DNA of 64,000 nucleotides, from positions 992,001-1,056,000 of the forward strand of contig NZ_RKHQ01000002.1 of the NCBI RefSeq assembly GCF_003751805.1. Reading direction: 5' to 3'. Source of the stretch: Salana multivorans. GTDB lineage: Bacteria > Actinomycetota > Actinomycetes > Actinomycetales > Beutenbergiaceae. Shown in pieces: positions 9,844-19,762 of the stretch (positions within the stretch are counted from its first letter, which is position 1; each line of letters starts with the position of its first letter). A model generated the notes under the pieces. The model saw only the letters and a list, made by a program, of their open reading frames with translations. It did no database searches and was not told where the DNA came from. The position numbers were made by a program, and so were the translations under genes.

Positions 9844-12636
9844 ATGGACATGACAACTCGCGGGCGCCAACGCGCCTGGCGACGGCCTGTGGCGATGGCA
9901 GCGACCGGACTCGTCGCCGCGGCGGGAGCGCTGACGCTCGCGGCGACGCCCGCCGCCGCCGCGACCAACGTGCCGATGGGGCTGCTGCAGCCCATCGAGA
10001 CGGGCTTCGTCGTCAACGGCGACGTGCTGACCTTCGGGAACGGCCTGCTCGTCTGCGCCCAGCCGAACCCGTCCCTGCCCCAGCTCGCGTGCCCGAGAAT
10101 GCACAACGGCACCGACGGCAACAACGGCTACGTCATGAACTACGTCGACGTCGACGACGACCCGACGACGTTCAACTCGAGCAGCTCGACCGTGACGATC
10201 CCGGCTGGCGCCACCGTCGCCAAGGCGTGGCTGTTCTGGTCAGCCGACGGCTTCGACCCCGAGACCGGCGGAACCGCCGAGAACGCTCAGTGCGGCGGCG
10301 GTGCGTCCGCCGACCCGAGCTACCAGCTCCCACGGACGCCCGCCTCGATCGACGACGTGGTGGCGTCCGACCCGCAGGTGTCGATCGACGGCGGGGCCTA
10401 CGCCTCCGCCGGCCTGGCCGACTACATCGCCGAGGTGCCCGCGAACAACCGCGAGCACAGCATCCGGACCCACGGCGCCGTCGAGATCACGGACGTCCTC
10501 GGCGGGCTCGGCGGCGGTACCCACACCATCACCGTCGGCAACGTCGCGGGCTCCCAGGGCATCTCGTGCGCCGCCGGCTGGGCGATCCACCTCGCCTACG
10601 ACCACGGCTCGTTCGACCCGGGTGACATGGACACCGCCGCACGCAAGGTCTACACCTCCTTCGGCATCGACACGGGACGCTGGGCTGACCAGCGCCAGAC
10701 GCCGCTCGTCTTCGACGGCTTCAAGACGACGACCCCCGGCGCGCGCGTCCTGGTCACCGCGACCGAGGGTGACAACTCCGACGGCCCCGGCTTCAACGAG
10801 GACTTCCTCGTCGCGAGCTGGGACGGCGGCTCCGCCAACGTCGCCAACGCGCTGGGCCAGACCGTCAACGTGTTCCGCTCGCACGCCGAGAACAACGTCT
10901 CGTTCTACCCCGGGGTGGACACGGCCGACTTCTTCAACGGGAGCCAGGACACCTTCACGAGCACCATCGCCGGGGTCCCGGCGGGCACCACGTCGATCGC
11001 GCTCCTGTTCCGGTCGGCCGGCTACGAGGGCTTCAACCCCGAGGCGGTCACCCTCGCGGTCCCGGTCGGTGCCGTGATGATCGACAAGACAGCCCCCGAC
11101 GGCAACGACGGGCAGGTCCTCGTCCCCGGTGGCACGCCGGCCTACAACATCGCCGTCACCAACGCCGGCGCCGTGCCGCTGCAGAACGTCGTCGTGAGCG
11201 ACCCGCTCGCACTGGCGTGCTCGGTCGACGGCACGCCGCTGACCCTCACCGACGACGGCTTCGTCGTCGGAAGCCTCCCGGTGCAGGGCGAGGTGCTCCT
11301 GGAGTGCACAGGCGAGCCCGTCGCCTCCGGCGACGACAACTTCGTCAACACCGCGACCGTCACCGGCGAGGACCCGACCGGCGACCCGGTCGAGCCGGAC
11401 AGCGACGACTCCGCGGTGTTCATCGGCGAGATCGAGCTGACGAAGACCGTGTCGCAGCCGGTGGTGCCGATCGGCGGCGACGTGACGTGGGACATCGTCG
11501 TCGGCAACGTCGGCCAGACCCCCATCAGGGACGTCGAGCTGACGGACGAGGACTGCACCGGCACGCTCGAGGGTCCGACGGGCCCCGGGAGCGACACGGG
11601 CACGCTGGCCCCGGGCGACACCTGGGCCTACGCCTGCACCGAGCCGCTCGAGGAGGGCAAGGTCAACCACGCCTCCGTCACCGGCACGCCGTTCGTCGTC
11701 GTGGACGGCGAGGAGGTCACGGGACCGCAGGTCGCCGACGAGGACGACGCCGAGGCGTCCGTCGCCGGGCTCGCCCTCAAGAAGTACACGAACGGCGAGG
11801 ACGCCGACGAGCCGACCGGTCCCTACGTACCCGTCGGCGACGAGGTGGTGTGGACCTACCAGGTCACCAACGTCGGCGAGGTGGACCTCTACGACGTCGT
11901 CGTGACCGACGACCAGGGCGTCGTCGTCCCCGTGACGCCGACCTCCGGCGACACGGACGAGGACGGCGTGCTCGACGTCGGCGAGGTCCGGGTCTTCTCC
12001 GCCACCGGCACGGCGACCGCCGGGCAGTACGCGAACATCGGGACGGCGACGGCCGCCTTCGACGACGACCTCGACCCCGAGACGCCGCCGGTCCCGCTCG
12101 CCCCGGTGGACGACCCGTCGCACTACTTCGGCTCGGCTCCGGCGATCGACCTCGTGAAGACGCCGGACCGCACGACGGCCGCCCCGGGCGACCTCGTCAC
12201 CTACACCTTCGTGGCGACGAACACGGGCAACGTCGAGCTGACCGACGTCGTCATCAGCGAGGAGTCCTTCACCGGCGGTGGGACGGTCTCCGACCTGACC
12301 TGCGCGCCCGCCCAGCCCGCCGTCCTCGCGCCGGGTGCGTCGATGACCTGCACCGCGACGTACACGGTGCAGGCCGGTGATCCCGCGACCATCGACAACG
12401 TCGCAGTCGTGACGGGTGAGCCGCCGGTCGGTCCGCCGGTGACCGACCGGGACGACGCGAGGGTCACCACGCCTCCGCCCGCGGCACCCTCGTCGCCCTC
12501 AGCCCCGGCCACCCCCTCGTCGCCCTCCGTGCAGCTCCCTCGCACGGGTGCCGCGATCGGGCTCGCCGGACTGGGTGCTCTGATCCTGGTCGCCGGTGGC
12601 GTCACTGCCCTCACAGTGCGCCGCCGAACCAGCTGA
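9844..12636 (+). CDS. LPXTG-anchored cell-surface protein with DUF11 repeats
   Basis: This secreted 930-residue protein is predicted to be fixed covalently to the cell wall by sortase. It has a twin-arginine-free Sec signal peptide ending in ATPAAAA. An N-terminal region of ~370 residues of unknown fold, with several cysteines, follows. Four DUF11-type repeats start near residues 412, 530, 642 and 766, each opening with a K-T or K-K-Y motif. A Pro/Ser linker, LPRTG near residue 898, a hydrophobic helix and an RRR tail complete the protein. DUF11 repeats build rod-like stalks. The ATG is chosen because the signal peptide starts there after a good ribosome site. A 15-bp terminator follows, so the gene is monocistronic. 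The adhesive target is unknown. Confidence 0.92.
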   Translation: MDMTTRGRQRAWRRPVAMAATGLVAAAGALTLAATPAAAATNVPMGLLQPIETGFVVNGDVLTFGNGLLVCAQPNPSLPQLACPRMHNGTDGNNGYVMNYVDVDDDPTTFNSSSSTVTIPAGATVAKAWLFWSADGFDPETGGTAENAQCGGGASADPSYQLPRTPASIDDVVASDPQVSIDGGAYASAGLADYIAEVPANNREHSIRTHGAVEITDVLGGLGGGTHTITVGNVAGSQGISCAAGWAIHLAYDHGSFDPGDMDTAARKVYTSFGIDTGRWADQRQTPLVFDGFKTTTPGARVLVTATEGDNSDGPGFNEDFLVASWDGGSANVANALGQTVNVFRSHAENNVSFYPGVDTADFFNGSQDTFTSTIAGVPAGTTSIALLFRSAGYEGFNPEAVTLAVPVGAVMIDKTAPDGNDGQVLVPGGTPAYNIAVTNAGAVPLQNVVVSDPLALACSVDGTPLTLTDDGFVVGSLPVQGEVLLECTGEPVASGDDNFVNTATVTGEDPTGDPVEPDSDDSAVFIGEIELTKTVSQPVVPIGGDVTWDIVVGNVGQTPIRDVELTDEDCTGTLEGPTGPGSDTGTLAPGDTWAYACTEPLEEGKVNHASVTGTPFVVVDGEEVTGPQVADEDDAEASVAGLALKKYTNGEDADEPTGPYVPVGDEVVWTYQVTNVGEVDLYDVVVTDDQGVVVPVTPTSGDTDEDGVLDVGEVRVFSATGTATAGQYANIGTATAAFDDDLDPETPPVPLAPVDDPSHYFGSAPAIDLVKTPDRTTAAPGDLVTYTFVATNTGNVELTDVVISEESFTGGGTVSDLTCAPAQPAVLAPGASMTCTATYTVQAGDPATIDNVAVVTGEPPVGPPVTDRDDARVTTPPPAAPSSPSAPATPSSPSVQLPRTGAAIGLAGLGALILVAGGVTALTVRRRTS

Positions 12637-12651
12637 TCGAGTGCCCGACAC

Positions 12652-12687
12652 CGTGAGGCCGGACCCTAGGGGGGGTCCGGCCTCACG
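12652..12687 (+). terminator. Hairpin terminator after surface-protein gene
   Basis: A perfect 15-bp stem (arms 12652-12666 and 12673-12687) encloses a 6-nt loop, 15 bp after the stop codon. No T-tract follows, as is common in GC-rich actinobacteria. It separates the surface-protein gene from the LuxR regulator. Confidence 0.8.
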
Positions 12688-12729
12688 GCCGTTCCGGGGC
12701 GGGGACGGCGTCGAAAGTACGGTGGCAGC

Positions 12730-15009
12730 ATGAGGCAGATCCCGGTGCTCGGTGGTCGGTTCGTCGGACGCAGGTCCGAGCTGGCCTCCGTGAGACGCGC
12801 GTTGCAGCGGGGCGAGGTCGTCACGCTGCACGGTCCGGGCGGCGCGGGCAAGACCCGGCTGGCCGTCGAGATCATCGAGGCCCGCAGGCGACGCGGCGGC
12901 GGGACGGTCTTCGTCGACCTCGGGCCGGTCAACGCTCCGGAGCTCGTCCAGCCCGCCTTCGCGTCGGCCGTCGGGGTGTCCCCCGCGCCGGGCAGCGCCG
13001 TCGACCGGGCGCTGCGGGCCCTCGCCGAGCGGTCCGACCTCGTCGTGCTCGACAACTGCGAGCACGTCCTGGACGAGTGCCGCACCCTGATCGGCCGGAT
13101 CAGGGCCGAGGTGCCCGACGCGCGGGTGCTCACGACGTCGCGCGAGGTGCTGGGGCTTCCCGGCGAGTGCGTCGTCGGCGTCGGGGCGCTGCCGCTGGAC
13201 CGCGGACCCGGACACCTGAGCGACGCCGAGACGCTCTTCCTCGACCGGGCGGCCCGCGTGGACGCGGCTCAGGACCCGTCCGAGCTGGACCTCGACCTGG
13301 TGAGGCAGGTCTGCGAGCGTCTGGACGGCAACCCGCTGGCGATCGAGCTCGCGGCGGCGCGCCTGGCCGTCCTGTCGCTCACCGAGCTGGCGGAGCGGGT
13401 CGAGGACCCGCTCCAGCTCCTGCGACAGCAGGGCGGCGGCCGACGCCTGCCCTCCATGGAGGACTCGCTCGACTGGACCTTCGAGCTGTGCTCACCGCGC
13501 GGTCAGGCGATGTTCCTCGACGCCAGCGTGTTCCGGGGCTCCTTCACGGTCGCCGCGGCGGAGGCGGTCACCGGGGCCGGGCCGGACGCACTCGACGTCC
13601 TGCACGAGCTCGTCGCGAAGTCCGTCCTCCTCACCGTCCGCGGCACGGGCCCGCGGCGCTTCCGCATGCTCGAGGTCGTCCGGCGCTACGCCGCGTCGCG
13701 ACTGCGCGCCACGGGGCGCCTCGACCGGCTCCGGCACGCCCACGCCGCCTGGTACGCCGGGCGGGGCGCCGACCTGGAGCTGCGCTGGCTCGGCCCGGGA
13801 CAGCTCGACCGGTTCCACCAGGCGCAGGCCGACCTGCCCAACACGCGGGCGGCGCTCGAGCACGTCCTCGGCCGCCCCGCCGGGCCGGACGCCGACCTGC
13901 TGCTCGGACTGGCGGTGCTGCCGAACCCGCAGCAGTGGTGGACGGCGGGACTCGTCGAGGAGGGACGGATCTGGCTCGACCGGGTGCTGGCGGTGGCGAG
14001 CGACCCCGACCTGCGAGCCCGCACCCTCTACGCCGGCACGACCTACGCGGCCGCGCTCGGCGACGAGGCCGGGACCCGCGAGCTGCTCGCGGCCTCCGTC
14101 GAGATCGCGGCCCGGCTCGACCGCCCGGAGGACCGGTCCGGGGTCGCGTTCGTCCGGGGCTTCGTCGCCCTCCTGTCGGGCGACCCGGTCGAGGCCCGGC
14201 GGATCGCGCGGGACGGGCTGCGCGAGCTCGCGGAGGACTCGGTCGAGCCGACGGCCTTCCGGCTGCTCCAGGTCCTGACCTACGCCCAGCACCTCCTCGG
14301 CGAGACGGACGAGACGGCGGCCGCGTGCCGGGAGGTGCTGCGGCGCTCGGACCTGTGCCAGGACGAGGTCTACTACCGGTCGTTCGCCCAGCACGTGCTC
14401 GGCGCGCTCGCCTGGCGCGAGGGCGACCTCGACGGGGCGTGCGCCCTCCTGACCCGCGCGCTCGGCGTCATGGGCGAGGTCCCGCTGCGGCCGGAGAACA
14501 CCGACGCGCTCGTCGTGGCCGCGAACGTCGCGTACGAGATCGGCGAGCCGGGTGCCGCCGCCCGGCTCCTCGGCGCGACGGAGACGACGCGGCGGACCGA
14601 GATCCCGCTGACCCCGGGGCAGCACGCGCTCGCCGTCACCCTCGGCCAGCGCTACGCCGAGCTGCGGCGCGACCGTCCGGACGAGTGGGCGCTGGGTCGC
14701 GAGCTGACGCCGGCCGCGGCCTGCGACCTCGCGCTGGAGGTCCTCTCGCCGCGGGTGCCGGAGGACGGGAGGGCGGGAGACGGCGAGCCGCTGCCCGCGT
14801 GGCTGCTGACGCCCCGGGAGGTCGAGGTGGCGCGGCTGCTCCTGCTCGGCAGCACCAACCGTCAGATCGCCGCGCACCTCACGGTGTCCGTGCGGACGGC
14901 GGAGGGCCACGTCGAGCGCCTCCGGGTGAAGCTCGCGGCCTCGTCGCGACGGGAGATCGTCGCGCGGCTCCGGGTGAGCGGCTTCGCCCGCGCCGACGAG
15001 GAGCGCTAG
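12730..15009 (+). CDS. LuxR-type regulator with AAA/STAND ATPase domain
   Basis: This 759-residue transcription factor has an N-terminal STAND-type ATPase (P-loop HGPGGAGKTRLA near residue 37, VVLDNCEHVLDECR as the Walker B region, TTSREVLGLPGE sensor region). A long helical/TPR-like middle follows. The C-terminal LuxR helix-turn-helix is LTPREVEVARLLLLGSTNRQIA. Proteins of this build are usually ligand- or protein-activated switches. The ATG is 6 nt after TACGGT (12718-12723), a leaderless pattern. It stands directly downstream of the surface-protein gene, which has tandem repeats in its leader, so local control of that gene is possible but not shown. Confidence 0.9.
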   Translation: MRQIPVLGGRFVGRRSELASVRRALQRGEVVTLHGPGGAGKTRLAVEIIEARRRRGGGTVFVDLGPVNAPELVQPAFASAVGVSPAPGSAVDRALRALAERSDLVVLDNCEHVLDECRTLIGRIRAEVPDARVLTTSREVLGLPGECVVGVGALPLDRGPGHLSDAETLFLDRAARVDAAQDPSELDLDLVRQVCERLDGNPLAIELAAARLAVLSLTELAERVEDPLQLLRQQGGGRRLPSMEDSLDWTFELCSPRGQAMFLDASVFRGSFTVAAAEAVTGAGPDALDVLHELVAKSVLLTVRGTGPRRFRMLEVVRRYAASRLRATGRLDRLRHAHAAWYAGRGADLELRWLGPGQLDRFHQAQADLPNTRAALEHVLGRPAGPDADLLLGLAVLPNPQQWWTAGLVEEGRIWLDRVLAVASDPDLRARTLYAGTTYAAALGDEAGTRELLAASVEIAARLDRPEDRSGVAFVRGFVALLSGDPVEARRIARDGLRELAEDSVEPTAFRLLQVLTYAQHLLGETDETAAACREVLRRSDLCQDEVYYRSFAQHVLGALAWREGDLDGACALLTRALGVMGEVPLRPENTDALVVAANVAYEIGEPGAAARLLGATETTRRTEIPLTPGQHALAVTLGQRYAELRRDRPDEWALGRELTPAAACDLALEVLSPRVPEDGRAGDGEPLPAWLLTPREVEVARLLLLGSTNRQIAAHLTVSVRTAEGHVERLRVKLAASSRREIVARLRVSGFARADEER

Positions 15010-15025
15010 TCCTCGCGCGCGGCAG

Positions 15026-15066
15026 CCGGCGCGGCGCTGGGTCGGAGCCCGGCGCGGCGCTGGGTC
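15026..15066. repeat. Two 18-bp direct repeats between convergent genes
   Basis: The sequence CCGGCGCGGCGCTGGGTC occurs at 15026-15043 and 15049-15066, a 23-bp period, between the ends of the LuxR gene and the small membrane-protein gene. The second copy touches the stop codon of the latter. It may be a simple duplication. Confidence 0.6.
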
Positions 15067-15412
15067 AGTGCCCGGCGCGGCGGGCGGCGACGCGGTCGCT
15101 CAGCGCGCCGATCCCGTGCTCGATCGGCTCGGCGATCGTCTCGAGGCGGTGCTCGATGGCCTCGGGGACGGTGACGTAGCCGGGCGCGTGCTCGGCGTCG
15201 GCGAGGATGTCGACGAGCGAGACGGTGTCGCCGTCGGCGGCCTCGCGGTGCTCGGTGAGGATGCTGGTCCGCTCGCCGCCCTGCGTCGCCAGGTTCGCTC
15301 GCAGCCACGTGCCCCAGCCCTGCTCGGGGCGACGGCGGACGACCATGACCACGAGCGCGACCGCGGCGAGGACGAGGGCGACGAGGAGGGTCCACACGAC
15401 TGAGGTGAGCAT
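15065..15412 (-). CDS. Small membrane-anchored protein of unknown function
   Basis: This 115-residue protein has one N-terminal transmembrane helix (VVWTLLVALVLAAVALVVMVV), a short basic stretch (RRRPEQGW) and a soluble C-terminal domain of ~80 residues. It ends with a predicted amphipathic helix (PEAIEHRLETIAEPIEHGIG). I do not recognise a family. The N-in topology with a cytoplasmic tail follows from the arginines after the helix. It lies about 50 bp downstream of the LuxR gene in convergent orientation and about 90 bp downstream of smc's end on the opposite side, so it probably has its own promoter in the 15413-15500 gap or none strong. The frame is supported by a sensible membrane protein and normal codon use. 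Confidence 0.7.
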   Translation of the reverse strand: MLTSVVWTLLVALVLAAVALVVMVVRRRPEQGWGTWLRANLATQGGERTSILTEHREAADGDTVSLVDILADAEHAPGYVTVPEAIEHRLETIAEPIEHGIGALSDRVAARRAGH

Positions 15413-15500
15413 GCGTCCAGTATCACCGCGCGGGCGTCACCAGCTCGGGCAGGAAGGCCGGTGACCGCGTGAAAGGTTGGTGAGATCCCTCACGCGGGGT

Positions 15501-18500
15501 TCACACGGCGTCCTCGACGTCGTCCTCCCGCTCGATCCGCTGGGAGATGATGGCGGTGACGCCGTCGCGCATCGTGACGCCGTAGAGGGCGTCCGCCACC
15601 TCCATCGTCCGCTTCTGGTGGGTGATGACGATGAGCTGGGAGTCGTTGCGCAGCTCCGTGAAGATCTCCAGCAGCCGGCCGAGGTTCGTGTCGTCGAGGG
15701 CCGCCTCCACCTCGTCCATGACGTAGAACGGACTCGGCCGCGCCTTGAAGATGGCGACCAGCAGCGCCACGGCCGTGAGCGAGCGCTCCCCGCCGGACAG
15801 CAGGGAGAGCCGCTTGACCTTCTTGCCGGGCGGGCGCGCCTCCACCTCGATGCCGGTCGTGAGCATGTCGTCCGGCTCGGTGAGCACCAGCCGCCCCTCC
15901 CCGCCGGGGAAGAGCCGGGAGAACACACCGCGGAACTCGCGCTCGGTGTCGACCCACGCCTCGGTGAACACCTGCTCGACGCGTTCGTCGATCTCGCGGA
16001 CGATCTCGAGGAGGTCCGCGCGCGACTTGCGCACGTCCGCGACCTGCTCGACGAGGAAGGCGTGCCGCTCCTCCAGCGCCGCGTGCTCCTCCAGCGCGAG
16101 CGGGTTCACCCGGCCCAGCAGCGCGAGAGCGCGCTCGGCGGCCCGCAGCCGCTTCTCCTGCGCCGCGCGGTCGAACGGGACGGTCGGGAGGGTGCCGTCG
16201 TCGTCGAGCGGCTCGGCGTCCAGGACCGGCACCGGCACCTGGGGCCCGAACTCCTCCAGCAGCGCCTCCGGGTCGACCGCCAGCTCGTCGAGGCTGCGCC
16301 GCTCCAGCTCCTCGACCCGCAGGCGGTGCTCGGCGCGCGCCAGCTCGTCGCGGTGGAACGCCTCGGTCACCTCCCGCAGCCGGGCGCTCAGGTGATCGGC
16401 GCGCGCGCGGGCCGAGGCGAGGTGCTCCTCGATCTCGCCACGCGCGTGCTGTGCCTGGTCGCGCTCGTCGGCCGCCCGCGCGAGCGAGCCGTCGAGGAGC
16501 TCGAGCGCCCGGGCCGCGATCTCGCGGACCTGGTCGGCGACGGCCGCCCGCGCCTGCCGCCGCCGCTCGAGCTGCTCGGCGCGCGCCCGCGCCTCGCGCT
16601 CCGCCCGCGCCGCGCGCTCCAGGCTGGCCACCCGGCCGTCGGCGGCGCGCTGCCGCTCCTCGACCGTCCGCAGCACCAGTCGGGCGTCCGTCTCGGTCGC
16701 GCGCGCGGCCCTGGCCGCCTCGGCAGCACGGTCCCGGGCGGCGCTCGCCGCGTCGAGGTCGTCGGAGGACTCGGTCGGCTCGGCCTGCGCCCGCTCCAGC
16801 CGGTCCGCCAGCTCGGCCAGCTCCGCCTCGCGCTCGACGCGACCGGTCGTCGCGGCCTCGATCGCCTGCTCGGCCCGCTCGGACTCGCCCTTGGCGGCGC
16901 GGATCGCGGCCGAGAGCCGGCCGAGCCGCTCGGCCACGGCGGTGTAGGCGGCGTCGGACTCGTGCAGCGCCGCGAGCGCCGCCTCGACGTCACGCGCGGC
17001 CGCGGCGAGCGGGTCGGCCAGGGCCGCGAGGGCGAACCGCGACCGGTCGGCCCGCGCGAGCGCGGCGTCCCGGGTCGCGACGGCCTCGTCGCGGGCCGCC
17101 GTGAGGGCGAGCACGTCGGCGCCCGACCCCGTGCCGCCGGCCAGGTGGGTCGGGGCGACGACGTCTCCGTCGCGCGTCACGGCCAGGCGGACGCCGCGGA
17201 CCGCGCTCGCGCCGTCCGCGCCGCGCACGAGCCCGAGGCCGGCCGCGAGATCCGGCACGAGCACGACCCCCGTCAACGCCGCGCGCAGCGCCGCCGCGAC
17301 CACGGGCTCCGCGCTCACGACGTCGAGCGCCCACACGGCGTCCTCGGGCAGGTGGGCGTCCGCCGGGGTCGTGGCCTCGAAGGCCGTGCTGCCGTCGACG
17401 GCGCTCCCGTCGACGGGCTCCGCGAGGAGGAGGACGGCGCGGCCGGCCTCGTGCTCTCGGACCCAGCCGAGGATCGACGCGGCGGCGTCGGCGTCCCGGG
17501 CGACCACACCGTCCACGAGCGGCCCGAGCGCGGCGGCGACCGCACCCTCCCAGCCCGGCGTCACGGTGAGGTGGTCGGCCAGCGCGCCGAGGACGCCGTC
17601 CGGCCCGTCCTGCGCGAGCAGGACGCCGGCGGCGTCGCCCCGCTGCAGCGAGAGGGCGAGGGCGTCGATGCGGGCGGTGAGGCGGTCGGCCTCGGCGGTC
17701 GCGACGCGCTGCTCCTCCGCGAGCGCGTCGCGCTCGGCCTCGAGCTCGGCCAGCCGGGACTGCGCGGCCTCGTGCGCCTCGTCCAGCCCCTCCTCGCCCT
17801 CGCCGAACCCGGTCGCCTGCAGCTCGAGCTCCGCGAACTCCAGCTCGGCCTCGCGCCGGCGGGCGGCGGTCTGCTCCCGGACGGCGTCGAGCCGCTCCAG
17901 CTCGGCGGCCTGCGCCTCGAGCCGCGACCGCACGGCACCCACCTGACCGGCGAGCCGGGCGAGGCCCTCGCGGCGGTCGGCGACGGCGCGGTGCACGGCG
18001 GCCAGCTCGCGCTCCGCGGCGAGCGCGGCCGACTCGGCCTCCTGCCGCGCGGCGACGGCGGCGGTCAGCGCCTCCTGGGCGGCCGCGAGCTCGGCGGCGA
18101 TGCCCCGGGCGTGGACACGGGCGCGCTCGGTCTGGGCGTCGAGGTCGTCGGGATCGGGGCCGGTGGGCTGCGCCTGCGCGACGCCGAGCAGTCGGCAACG
18201 TTCCTGCGCGAGGGTCGCGGTCCCGCGCAGCCGTTCCCGCAGACCGGACAGGCGGTACCAGACCTCGGTCGCCTCGGCCACGGCCGGAGCCAGGCGCGCG
18301 GCCTCGGCCTCGGACCGCGCCAGCACGTCGCGCGCGGCCGCGAGCTCGGCCTCGATCTCCTCGCGGGTGCGGGTGAGCACCGCGACGTCCGCCGACTCCT
18401 GGTCGTGCGCGGCGCGGGCGGCCGCGAGGTCGTCGGCGAGCAGGCGGGACCGGGCGTCGCGCAGGTCGGCCTGGACGACCGCCGCCCGACGCGCGACCTC

Positions 18501-19127
18501 GGCCTGCTTCGCCAGCGGGCCGAGCTGGCGCCGGATCTCGGTGACGAGGTCGCTCAGCCGCGCCAGGTTTGCCGCGACCTGCTCCAGCTTGCGCAGCGCC
18601 TTCTCCTTGCGCCGACGGTGCTTGAGGATCCCGGCGGCCTCCTCGATGAAGCCGCGCCGTTCCTCGGGTGTCGCGCGCAGGACGGCGTCGAGCTGCCCCT
18701 GCCCGACGATGACGTGCATCTGCCGGCCGAGGCCGGAGTCCGAGAGCAGCTCCTGGATGTCCAGGAGCCGGCAGGGCGTGTTGTTGATCGCGTACTCCGA
18801 GCCGCCCGAGGCGAACATCGTGCGCGAGATCGTCACCTCGGTGTAGTCGATCGGCAGCGCGCCGTCGGAGTTGTCGATCGTGAGCGAGACCTCGGCGCGA
18901 CCCAGCGCCGGACGGCTCGCGGTACCGGCGAAGATGACGTCGGCCATCGCGCCGCCGCGCAGCGTCTTGGCCCCCTGCTCGCCCATCACCCAGGCGAGCG
19001 CGTCGACGACGTTCGACTTGCCCGACCCGTTCGGACCGACGACGCAGGTGATCCCCGGCTCGAGCGTCAGGGTGGTCGCCGACGCGAAGGACTTGAATCC
19101 TCGCAGCGTCAGCGTCCTCAGGTACAC
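15501..19127 (-). CDS. smc: Chromosome segregation ATPase SMC
   Basis: SMC forms the ScpAB-SMC condensin that compacts and separates sister chromosomes. The 1208-residue protein has the N-terminal ATPase half (P-loop GPNGSGKSN at 31-39), two long coiled coils rich in Ala/Glu/Arg, a hinge near the middle, and the C-terminal half with LSGGERSLTA at about 1110 and MDEVEAALDD. Translation is placed at GTG 19127 (VYLRTLTLRGFKSFAS), the normal SMC start. This GTG lies 7 nt after TAGGCT (19135-19140), so the transcript is probably leaderless. A longer open frame reaches 19223 but adds a proline-rich, non-conserved extension. Confidence 0.97.
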   Translation of the reverse strand: MYLRTLTLRGFKSFASATTLTLEPGITCVVGPNGSGKSNVVDALAWVMGEQGAKTLRGGAMADVIFAGTASRPALGRAEVSLTIDNSDGALPIDYTEVTISRTMFASGGSEYAINNTPCRLLDIQELLSDSGLGRQMHVIVGQGQLDAVLRATPEERRGFIEEAAGILKHRRRKEKALRKLEQVAANLARLSDLVTEIRRQLGPLAKQAEVARRAAVVQADLRDARSRLLADDLAAARAAHDQESADVAVLTRTREEIEAELAAARDVLARSEAEAARLAPAVAEATEVWYRLSGLRERLRGTATLAQERCRLLGVAQAQPTGPDPDDLDAQTERARVHARGIAAELAAAQEALTAAVAARQEAESAALAAERELAAVHRAVADRREGLARLAGQVGAVRSRLEAQAAELERLDAVREQTAARRREAELEFAELELQATGFGEGEEGLDEAHEAAQSRLAELEAERDALAEEQRVATAEADRLTARIDALALSLQRGDAAGVLLAQDGPDGVLGALADHLTVTPGWEGAVAAALGPLVDGVVARDADAAASILGWVREHEAGRAVLLLAEPVDGSAVDGSTAFEATTPADAHLPEDAVWALDVVSAEPVVAAALRAALTGVVLVPDLAAGLGLVRGADGASAVRGVRLAVTRDGDVVAPTHLAGGTGSGADVLALTAARDEAVATRDAALARADRSRFALAALADPLAAAARDVEAALAALHESDAAYTAVAERLGRLSAAIRAAKGESERAEQAIEAATTGRVEREAELAELADRLERAQAEPTESSDDLDAASAARDRAAEAARAARATETDARLVLRTVEERQRAADGRVASLERAARAEREARARAEQLERRRQARAAVADQVREIAARALELLDGSLARAADERDQAQHARGEIEEHLASARARADHLSARLREVTEAFHRDELARAEHRLRVEELERRSLDELAVDPEALLEEFGPQVPVPVLDAEPLDDDGTLPTVPFDRAAQEKRLRAAERALALLGRVNPLALEEHAALEERHAFLVEQVADVRKSRADLLEIVREIDERVEQVFTEAWVDTEREFRGVFSRLFPGGEGRLVLTEPDDMLTTGIEVEARPPGKKVKRLSLLSGGERSLTAVALLVAIFKARPSPFYVMDEVEAALDDTNLGRLLEIFTELRNDSQLIVITHQKRTMEVADALYGVTMRDGVTAIISQRIEREDDVEDAV

Positions 19128-19240
19128 GGCAGGAAGCCTAGTCGGCGGCGCCGCCGGCCGCCCTCCCGGCGTCGGTGCCCCCGCACCCCCCACCTCCGAC
19201 ATCGGGGTGGGCTCGATCGCCATTCACGATGCGATCCACC

Positions 19241-19327
19241 CCGTTGTCGGAGCAGGAGCAGGTGCGGGCGTCGACCCAGGTGCGGGTGCCGACCCGTTGT
19301 CGAAGCAGGAGCAGGTGCGGGCGTCGA
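19241..19327. repeat. Two 34-bp direct repeats between ndk and smc
   Basis: Copies at 19241-19274 and 19294-19327 (period 53 bp) differ at one base and share GAGCAGGTGCGGGCGTCGA-type sequence. The right copy ends 3 bp before the ndk stop codon, so both lie just after ndk and about 110 bp upstream of the smc start. They could be binding sites, an mRNA-processing element or a recent tandem duplication. Confidence 0.75.
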
Positions 19328-19330
19328 GGA

Positions 19331-19750
19331 TCAGGCGAACCAGAGCGCGATCTCGCGGGCCGCAGCCTCCGGGGAGTCCGAGGCGTGCACGAGGTTGCGG
19401 TGCACCGGCGCGTCCGTGGCCGAGGCGAGGTCGCCGCGCACGGAGCCCGGCAGGGCGAGCGTCGGGTCGGTCGCGCCGATGAGCGTGCGGATCCCCTCGA
19501 TGACGCGGTGGCCCTCGATCACCGCGGCGACGAGCGGCCCCGAGGCCATGAACTCGGCGAGCGGCGCGTAGAACGGCTTGCCGACGTGCTCGGCGTAGTG
19601 CTGCTCCAGCAGCTCGGCGTCGGCGGTGCGCAGCTCCAGGGCGACGATCCGGTACCCCTTCGCCTCGATCCGGGCGAGGATCTCGCCGACGAGGTTGCGG
19701 GCGACGCCGTCGGGCTTGACGAGGACGAGGGTCTGCTGGGGCTGGCTCAC
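19331..19750 (-). CDS. ndk: Nucleoside diphosphate kinase
   Basis: Ndk moves the gamma phosphate between NTPs and NDPs through a phosphohistidine. The protein is about 139 residues, the usual length, with LVLVKPDGVARNLVGEI at the N terminus and the active-site histidine in NLVHASDS near residue 122. GTG at 19750 gives the standard MSQPQQTLVLVKPDG start; an in-frame GTG at 19756 adds two residues. It lies 12 bp after the DUF4233 gene on the same strand. In many actinobacteria these two follow folC and ileS, but here those genes are about 26 kb away. Confidence 0.97.
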   Translation of the reverse strand: MSQPQQTLVLVKPDGVARNLVGEILARIEAKGYRIVALELRTADAELLEQHYAEHVGKPFYAPLAEFMASGPLVAAVIEGHRVIEGIRTLIGATDPTLALPGSVRGDLASATDAPVHRNLVHASDSPEAAAREIALWFA

Positions 19751-19762
19751 GAGCACCAGAGA

